Virus record (IMG/VR): IMGVR_UViG_3300050343_000038
Span: 1 to 33,724 of that record
Length of the DNA: 33,724 nt
Origin: a virus
Direction: 5' to 3' (one strand)
Shown: positions 29,701 to 33,724 of the stretch, in pieces
Layout of the letters: each line of letters begins with the position of its first letter
How positions within the stretch are numbered: the first letter of the stretch is position 1
Program-made: the position numbers and the translations under genes
Notes under the pieces: generated by a model
Database searches by the model: none
What the model was told of the DNA's origin: nothing
What the model saw: the letters and a program-made list of their open reading frames with translations, nothing else

Positions 29701-32248
29701 ATGTAGATAAAACCTCTCCATTTACTGTAATCACACTTGCATCTAGCGTTCCTGTAACAGTTGCATTTTGCACATTTAAAGAAGTTGCGGTAATAGAGCC
29801 TGTTACATTTGCACTTGTAGCAGTCATAGCACCTGCTGTAGTTACTACAAAAGCACTTGAGCCTATGTTTAAACTACCTGCATCAATATCACCCAAATTG
29901 CTATTTATAGCAGCTAAATCAGTAACAGTAATTTTATCCGCACCAATAGTTCCTGAAGTTATATTATCTGCATCTAAGTTGGTAACAGTAATAACTGAAG
30001 CATCAATAGTTCCTGCTGTAATTTTGTTTGCTGTTAAAGAGTTAATCTTTGCATCAGTAACATTACCATCTAGTATCTTAGGTGTTGTAATCGCATCATC
30101 TGTTATCTTGTCTGTAACAACAGCATCATCTTGTATGTCTGCTGTAGCTGTTGGTGGATTGCCAATGGTAAACGACTTTACAACAGCATTAGACTCAATA
30201 CCAACTCCATTAAAAGAAGTTATATTTGCATTGTAATTACCAACAGCAAGAAAACTTAAATCTACACTATTTGTATCAACTAGTTTGCTAAATACTTGTA
30301 CTGGTGGGTTTGCTGTATCTTCTACATCTACTCTATATTGCCTTACAGGAAAATCAGTTGGTTCAGTCCAAGTTAAAGTAGGCCTGTTGATTGATGAAGC
30401 ATCTGTGTCTGTGAATACGATACTATTTGCTTCAGGTGGATGTATAGCACCTATAGTTGGTGGCTTGGCTATAATTGTTGTTGGTTCTTGAGCTGGTACT
30501 TCCCATGTATAAACATCAAAGTATTCAATTAAACTAACAGCAACTAACCCATTAGCTTGTAACTCTAATGCTTCTACTCTGCAAATTTTTGCATTAAAAT
30601 TTAAAGGTAGGTAAGTAAGGTCAACAATATCACCTACATTTAATTTATACATCTCAGGAGTTCCTAAGAACTGCATAGTAGTCTGATTTCTGCTTCTAGT
30701 TAAGATAGCCTTACCCATGTTGTAAGCAATGTATGGGTCTGTTACATAAGGGAATTCAGCTTTAACTTCTAATATCTCACCATCATCTGAATAATATTCA
30801 GGTGAAGCATCATGTAAAACTGTGGCTGTATCTAGTTCATATTTCTTATTAGCATTAAAGAACTCAATGACAACTTTGTTGGCTCTTTTATCCTTATTAC
30901 CATAATCAACCGATATACCAGCATCGCCTATAATATGGTCATCAGTAATACTAAATGTAGAAGTGCCTGTATCTTCTATTTGTAATTCATATTTGCCATC
31001 AATATAAGTAAAGATACCACGCATGTTTGCAAGTAATTCTTTAGCGTTATCCATGACATTTTTATTAGTGTCAATATAACCATTACAATGAAATCTTTTA
31101 GTTCTACCTTTTATTGTTCCAGCTTCATTAGTGTAATCTTCTGATAAAATATCATTAATATAAACTCTGTTCTCTTGGGTTTGGTCATAAAACTCGTAAC
31201 TTGTACTATCCTTAATATCTGTTTCATCAATAACCAAATCACCATCTGAGTCTCTTATATCTAAGACTTCATCTATTTTATTTTGAAACCAATCATCATA
31301 ATCATTGATAACAATATAATCATTACCTGTATCGCCACTCCATGTAAAACTCTGATAACTTCCATTGTAGTAAGGTTGATCTACTAAAGTGTCGCATTTA
31401 TCAGCAGCAGTTCCTATAGCAGTCATGTTGATTTGTGATGTTGCTAAACCTTTACCATATTCATCATTTTGTATGTAGTCTAAGAAACATAAAGCTGAAT
31501 TGCTTGACCATTTTGTAGAATTATCTCTTGGGTCAAAAACCCTCTTACCTCTAACTTGTACTGTTATCTGTGGCACGCCTTTGTACATACCTTTCTTATC
31601 GTAATCAAATGAAGCAGCTATATAGCATATTCCATTTAATTTATGTGCTGTTGTCCATTGTGAACCAATAGATGCTGAAAGCATTGGGTCTACTGTTTGT
31701 GAAGATGCTCCATGATGTAGGTTAAAAACAAAAGAATATCTAAGAGCTGGATTTGTTCCCAAGTTACCAGCACTAGAATATTGATTATCTCCAACTTGCG
31801 ATGCAGTATTTAGAGGTCTATGGTTGTTATAACCTGTTTGCCCATATCTATCTGAGCCTACATACCCACCGCCTTTGTAGATATTTCCATCATAAATGCT
31901 ATTGCCATCAATCTCTATTGAGTTTGGAATAATCTCATCACATTCACCAACAGCTAATGCATAAACAACAAACAAATCTTTTGACCTGTTTTGTGCTGTG
32001 TCCATATAAACAATTTGTGCACCAACCCTTCTTGTTCCATATATGACTGGTATCTTGCCACCAGCAGCAGTTTTGTTAGCTAAAATGTCCTGACCTTTAG
32101 CCAACATTTGTTTTGCTTGTAGAAACCCTTTAACACCTGTATATAAGGTGTACACTTCTAATGCAAATCTAATAGGATTAGCTGTAGCGTAAGCTGTTAC
32201 AGCTTTACCAACAGCAACAAAAAAATCAACAACTGCCTTCCAAACCAT
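26033..32248 (-). CDS. gpJ-like tail tip / host-specificity protein with fibre extension
   Basis: A 2071-residue protein. Residues about 1-640 are the tip-attachment part: a hydrophobic N-terminal segment (ANPIRFALEVYTLYTGVKGF), then IPVIYGTRRVGAQIVYMDT, FDYDKKGMYKGVPQITVQV, and a late PEMYKLNVGDIVDLTYLPL block as in gpJ and phage-tail tip proteins. Residues about 650-740 are an Fn3-like domain (RPTLTWTEPTDFPVRQYRVD). Residues about 740-880 hold DIQDDAVVTDKITDDAITTP-type repeats. The rest is a long fibre of TGTIDSGAITSTG-like units, ending in a beta-rich C-terminal domain (RTIKVLVQIKSSTNFHATEI). This hub-plus-fibre would span the tail tip and contact the receptor. Confidence 0.88.
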   Translation of the reverse strand: MVWKAVVDFFVAVGKAVTAYATANPIRFALEVYTLYTGVKGFLQAKQMLAKGQDILANKTAAGGKIPVIYGTRRVGAQIVYMDTAQNRSKDLFVVYALAVGECDEIIPNSIEIDGNSIYDGNIYKGGGYVGSDRYGQTGYNNHRPLNTASQVGDNQYSSAGNLGTNPALRYSFVFNLHHGASSQTVDPMLSASIGSQWTTAHKLNGICYIAASFDYDKKGMYKGVPQITVQVRGKRVFDPRDNSTKWSSNSALCFLDYIQNDEYGKGLATSQINMTAIGTAADKCDTLVDQPYYNGSYQSFTWSGDTGNDYIVINDYDDWFQNKIDEVLDIRDSDGDLVIDETDIKDSTSYEFYDQTQENRVYINDILSEDYTNEAGTIKGRTKRFHCNGYIDTNKNVMDNAKELLANMRGIFTYIDGKYELQIEDTGTSTFSITDDHIIGDAGISVDYGNKDKRANKVVIEFFNANKKYELDTATVLHDASPEYYSDDGEILEVKAEFPYVTDPYIAYNMGKAILTRSRNQTTMQFLGTPEMYKLNVGDIVDLTYLPLNFNAKICRVEALELQANGLVAVSLIEYFDVYTWEVPAQEPTTIIAKPPTIGAIHPPEANSIVFTDTDASSINRPTLTWTEPTDFPVRQYRVDVEDTANPPVQVFSKLVDTNSVDLSFLAVGNYNANITSFNGVGIESNAVVKSFTIGNPPTATADIQDDAVVTDKITDDAITTPKILDGNVTDAKINSLTANKITAGTIDASVITVTNLDADNITSGTIGADKITVTDLAAINSNLGDIDAGSLNIGSSAFVVTTAGAMTATSANVTGSITATSLNVQNATVTGTLDASVITVNGEVLSTLVAYGTTAGQDGNFFKINNQLDLEGKFYWNAGGNTNYFYLGNGDEDDVSLYITSSASNAIVLGDESNALGSFKIRYGNDINASYNDSFIELDGDWTTGHVSTGTPETTYTISGETTITNSTVGIKAKTTTPLKLYFSSDANQNDLSRVELSKTTIAGSATTPIVEVTQGSAPSTTTNKLYNVGGSLYWNGAVVDTGAGDITGVTINTSGGSLTGGASFASGDATFTLDIGTTVRGSKTFEDDVTFESNVVIEGNLDVQGTTTTIDTANLDVKDKNITLNYGTGDTSANANGAGITIQDAVSATQDATLTWNTANDSFNFSHPLNVTGGINSGAIDATGSISTTGSITSTNGTVDLYDNAGNKPKIKFREDNNDAFILEYNGDGSGTGNYVAFYSNVTGWVAKGSGFNYVPANGRVGIGLSNPSEKLSVAGNISATGTVSASSLGVTNIVTNKVVKFNGSILDDSNITDTGSAITLGSNTTVTGTIDSGSIESTGVITANDNIKIVGATGSSGFMYIFDRDNGTATSDGFLLQKSGNGAFVYNRESSGNLSLGAGDTNNYFIITSTGAYLTGTAQWFDQARNLSNIASYNGYTPTKSSDSTNSVISLDSRNVNSSPSARNKGLYVDFKLQTTIGLTGSGSYAGVLTFRSYGSSTDLSGGYPIQIAYDQAGNLQTRYGSSSSAWGSWKAIHLAGNDLSAGNITVTGTVDGRDIADDGNKLDGIEANATTDQTQAEINALGITAIGLSGTPNITVGTINSGAIDVTGTVTSDGLTVEASSPMLTLSDTDGTNQLGRIYQSGSNLIINCRDNTSNGGISIVASNGSITTNRLTISSLGTFNLHGNSLTNVDTLSVDGTQRWYQSDTDRSHQRADARQEGGTNQFARLHWYGVKHDQSTSNFRHAWYDGNSYVNVTAENNGITFGGAITSSGAVYATEYDLPSGGMLDWANGDARIIEGLVNNYSLSFQTYDGSNVTTALRLDGNNTATFAGTIDSGAITSTGNATFNSNQFKIQHASPTLILKDTSDDDDHGILFKDSNDATLFAIQTQNADSADSFTFYSSSDAIVNRIGTTNRFVVTGNGVSITGDATISGLLELSGGLSADQSGQTISGFSTIRVGHALIGQDVATLTTTSASQTNRILASATTYRTIKVLVQIKSSTNFHATEILLTHNGTTVYMTEYATIFSNSSLATFDADISGGNIRLLVDPNQSASTEFKFSVSGIET

Positions 32249-32796
32249 TAGCTACCCCACCTTACATCTGATTTTACTTGTGTAGCAAACTCTAAACCCT
32301 TATCGCCTGAATACTCTGCTTGTTGAGATTCATCTGAATAATGTCTGCCTTTTGTTAAATTCCAATTTGCCCAATGAGAAGCCACAGTCATAAATAATGT
32401 AGAGTTATTTGCACTTTCTGATATTGATACATTTCTAATTTGACCTGTGAAATAACTTATAGCACCTACTAAAGTTTCATTACTGTTAAAGTAAGCCAAA
32501 TATATTTCTACAGTTTTATCTGTAAATGCACCACTTTGTACAAGATTTCTTACTTGATTAGTAACATTTGAAAAGTTAAGACTGATTTCATCTACTTGTA
32601 ATTGACCTGTTTCTGCAACTGAGTCTACTGTTAAAAAAGAGCCACCAGCTTCATAAGAATTAGAATCATAAGTAACATTTGAATACCAATCAGTTAGTCT
32701 TATGGTTGTAGATAAACCTAATTCAACAAGAAATGCTGTTTTGGTTTCTTGTGCTGATACTTGTGTTTGTAAATCTGTTGATAAGGTTCTTGGCAT
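32248..32796 (-). CDS. Minor tail / hub-region protein (gpL- or DUF2163-like)
   Basis: A 182-residue protein beginning MPRTLSTDLQTQVSAQETKT, then IRLTDWYSNVTYDSNSYEAG and a C-terminal TKGRHYSDESQQAEYSGDKG. This resembles the 'GR.YS..SQ....GDKGL.F' ending common in DUF2163/BR0599-type baseplate hub proteins of siphoviruses and gene transfer agents. Such proteins link the distal tail protein to the tip protein. Start and stop are joined to neighbours by TAATG overlaps. There is no NlpC/P60 peptidase gene after it, where many relatives have one. Confidence 0.6.
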   Translation of the reverse strand: MPRTLSTDLQTQVSAQETKTAFLVELGLSTTIRLTDWYSNVTYDSNSYEAGGSFLTVDSVAETGQLQVDEISLNFSNVTNQVRNLVQSGAFTDKTVEIYLAYFNSNETLVGAISYFTGQIRNVSISESANNSTLFMTVASHWANWNLTKGRHYSDESQQAEYSGDKGLEFATQVKSDVRWGS

Positions 32797-33395
32797 TATG
32801 TTATTACCTCTCTAACATCAAATGAAATGCTGTAAAAACCACTAGCATCTGTACTATACATAATATCATTATTTTCAAGATATACAGTAAAAGATGGCTT
32901 GTTTACAGTTACAGCTTCATTATTTGCTAGAGAGCTAACAAGATTTGGAGATATTTTTACAGCAGACTGGCCTACTGATGCATTTTCATTTTCTTGCACC
33001 ATATATACTTTTGAATGATTCGCGAATTTAATTAGATCACCAGCTTTAAGAACGCCTGTAGTTGCTGAAAAGCCATCCATATTAACAGTCTCAGCACCTG
33101 CCGAATGTGCGGTGTTTACGAGTATGTCTGTTTCGTTTTTACTTGCACCTAAATTATCTAATGGTGCTTGTATTGTAAAGTTACCAATAGCACCTTTTTG
33201 TTTTTGTAAGAAAGCAAATATCTCTTGTGCTTTCTCTTGTTGTAATGGTGGCATTTGAACTGTAAATGAAAAATACTGAGAACCTATTTGTCTTGCAGAC
33301 TTTTTGCCTGATAGTGTTTGATTCAGTAATGTAGGCCTGTTGTCTTGAAAGTTTATTGACCTAAAGTTTGGGTCTGTTGGAAATGCACCGCTCAT
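32796..33395 (-). CDS. Distal tail / minor tail protein
   Basis: A 199-residue protein: FRSINFQDNRPTLLNQTLSG, KKSARQIGSQYFSFTVQMPP, then LQQEKAQEIFAFLQKQKGAI and GNFTIQAPLDNLGAS. The pattern NL.T.T.SG+.......Q.+SF....PPL......++.AF...Q.G....F is common in minor tail proteins of marine and Pseudomonas siphoviruses encoded directly after tape measure. The C-terminal half is beta-rich (FTVYLENNDIMYSTDASG). It probably forms the distal tail ring. The start overlaps the tape-measure stop by 1 nt. Confidence 0.62.
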   Translation of the reverse strand: MSGAFPTDPNFRSINFQDNRPTLLNQTLSGKKSARQIGSQYFSFTVQMPPLQQEKAQEIFAFLQKQKGAIGNFTIQAPLDNLGASKNETDILVNTAHSAGAETVNMDGFSATTGVLKAGDLIKFANHSKVYMVQENENASVGQSAVKISPNLVSSLANNEAVTVNKPSFTVYLENNDIMYSTDASGFYSISFDVREVIT

Positions 33396-33724
33396 TACAC
33401 TATTCCCATTTTGCCTTGAGTATTCATAGCATTGTTAATTATTTGTGTTATTAGTCCTTTTCTTGATGTTAGTAACTGGTCAAATCCAGCAGCATCAACT
33501 GTTGATATGTTGAAGTTTACTGTAGCACCCATTCCTTGTCCTTTTGTGTGGTCTACAACAGTTTCATTTGGATGTAGTATTGCTGGGAAGCCACCTTTAC
33601 CATCTATACCACCAGCTCTTGCACCCATACCTGTATAACCACCACCATCTGCTGAAAACAAATCTCCAAAACCTGAAAAAAATGATTCAGCACCTGAGGT
33701 AAGTGGTTTAATTATCATTTGCTG
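33395..33724 (-). CDS. Tail tape measure protein, C-terminal 109 residues
   Basis: This is the 3' part of the gene that begins at 1425. Reading from base 33724 on the minus strand gives CAG CAA ATG, that is QQ followed by MIIKPLTSGAESFFSGFGDL. It continues the frame left open at base 1 (...LARIAI) without a gap. The result, LARIAIQQMIIKPLTSG, followed by FSADGGGYTGMGARAGGIDG and ...ILHPNETVVDHTKGQG, matches the conserved C-terminal block of lambda-family tape measures (LARIA...I..PL...., then GG.TG......G..H..E.V). The Met at 33718 is internal, not a start. Confidence 0.92.
   Translation of the reverse strand, partial: QQMIIKPLTSGAESFFSGFGDLFSADGGGYTGMGARAGGIDGKGGFPAILHPNETVVDHTKGQGMGATVNFNISTVDAAGFDQLLTSRKGLITQIINNAMNTQGKMGIV

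Noticed and set aside
26033-32248. Two or more separate genes instead of one 2071-codon gene
   Set aside because: The frame is open throughout, with tip domain, Fn3-like domain and fibre units in a logical order, and I saw no internal strong start.
1-33724. Integrase, repressor or attachment site of a temperate phage
   Set aside because: No tyrosine or serine recombinase, CI/Cro-like pair or divergent promoter region is visible. All genes run one way.

Overview
The window is AT-rich and every recognisable gene lies on the minus strand, so all text below reads from high to low coordinates. It is the genome of a tailed double-stranded DNA phage with a lambda-type morphogenesis block: GpA-family terminase, lambda-type portal, HK97-fold capsid, gpG/gpGT tail chaperones and a gpJ-like tip protein. 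This points to a long, flexible, non-contractile tail (siphovirus morphology). The two ends of the window join in frame inside the tape-measure gene (475 codons at 1-1425, then 110 codons including the stop at 33724-33395). The window is therefore most simply a complete circular or circularly permuted genome of 33,724 bp, opened inside that gene. The low GC, small overlapping genes, GTA-type holin and S74 fibre suggest an uncultured marine phage of an AT-rich proteobacterium. The host assignment is inference; nothing in the sequence names the host. I see no integrase, repressor, tRNA, rRNA or RNA polymerase, so a strictly lytic life style is likely.

Layout in transcription order. (1) Early region, 19530-12543: a promoter, then small proteins, a YqaJ-type exonuclease, a ribbon-helix-helix-like protein, a resolvase-like nuclease, an SSB-like protein and a primase-helicase. 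These are followed by a 164-bp repeat array (possible origin), an unknown protein, a gpZ-like protein and a PD-(D/E)XK nuclease. (2) A candidate cos site at about 12456-12520, then the small and large terminase subunits (12428-10160). (3) A five-gene nucleotide cassette (10080-7956) with its own promoter, which shares a 16-bp identical motif with the early promoter. It encodes an unknown protein, an all-alpha NTP pyrophosphatase, a DUF1599/Nmad1-type protein, a thymidylate-synthase-fold enzyme and a dCMP deaminase. (4) Head and tail genes (7894-1, continuing 33724-32248): gpW-like protein, portal, protease-capsid fusion, head-tail connectors, tail terminator, tail tube, the frameshifted chaperone pair, tape measure and distal tail proteins. 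(5) Two very large fibre/tip genes (32248-21587). (6) Small accessory and lysis genes (21576-20004: holin-like proteins and a T4-type lysozyme) and a nuclease (20052-19594), which closes the circle.

The most interesting reading is the nucleotide cassette. The thymidylate-synthase-like enzyme keeps the catalytic Cys and phosphate-binding Arg residues. It has Asp where thymidylate synthases have the uracil-recognising Asn, and Phe where they have His beside the catalytic Cys. The Asn-to-Asp change is the known hallmark of dCMP-specific members such as T4 dCMP hydroxymethylase. Together with a dCTPase-like pyrophosphatase and a dCMP deaminase, it resembles a miniature of the T4 gp56/gp42/cd route to modified cytosine. 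The second notable element is the array of ten 8-bp repeats that change orientation around a perfect 10-bp-arm palindrome next to the primase-helicase gene.

No gene-free stretch exceeds 300 bases. The longest are 19424-19593 (terminator-like repeat and promoter), 14043-14206 (repeat array), 12429-12542 (cos candidate), 10081-10159 (promoter) and 7895-7955 (promoter).
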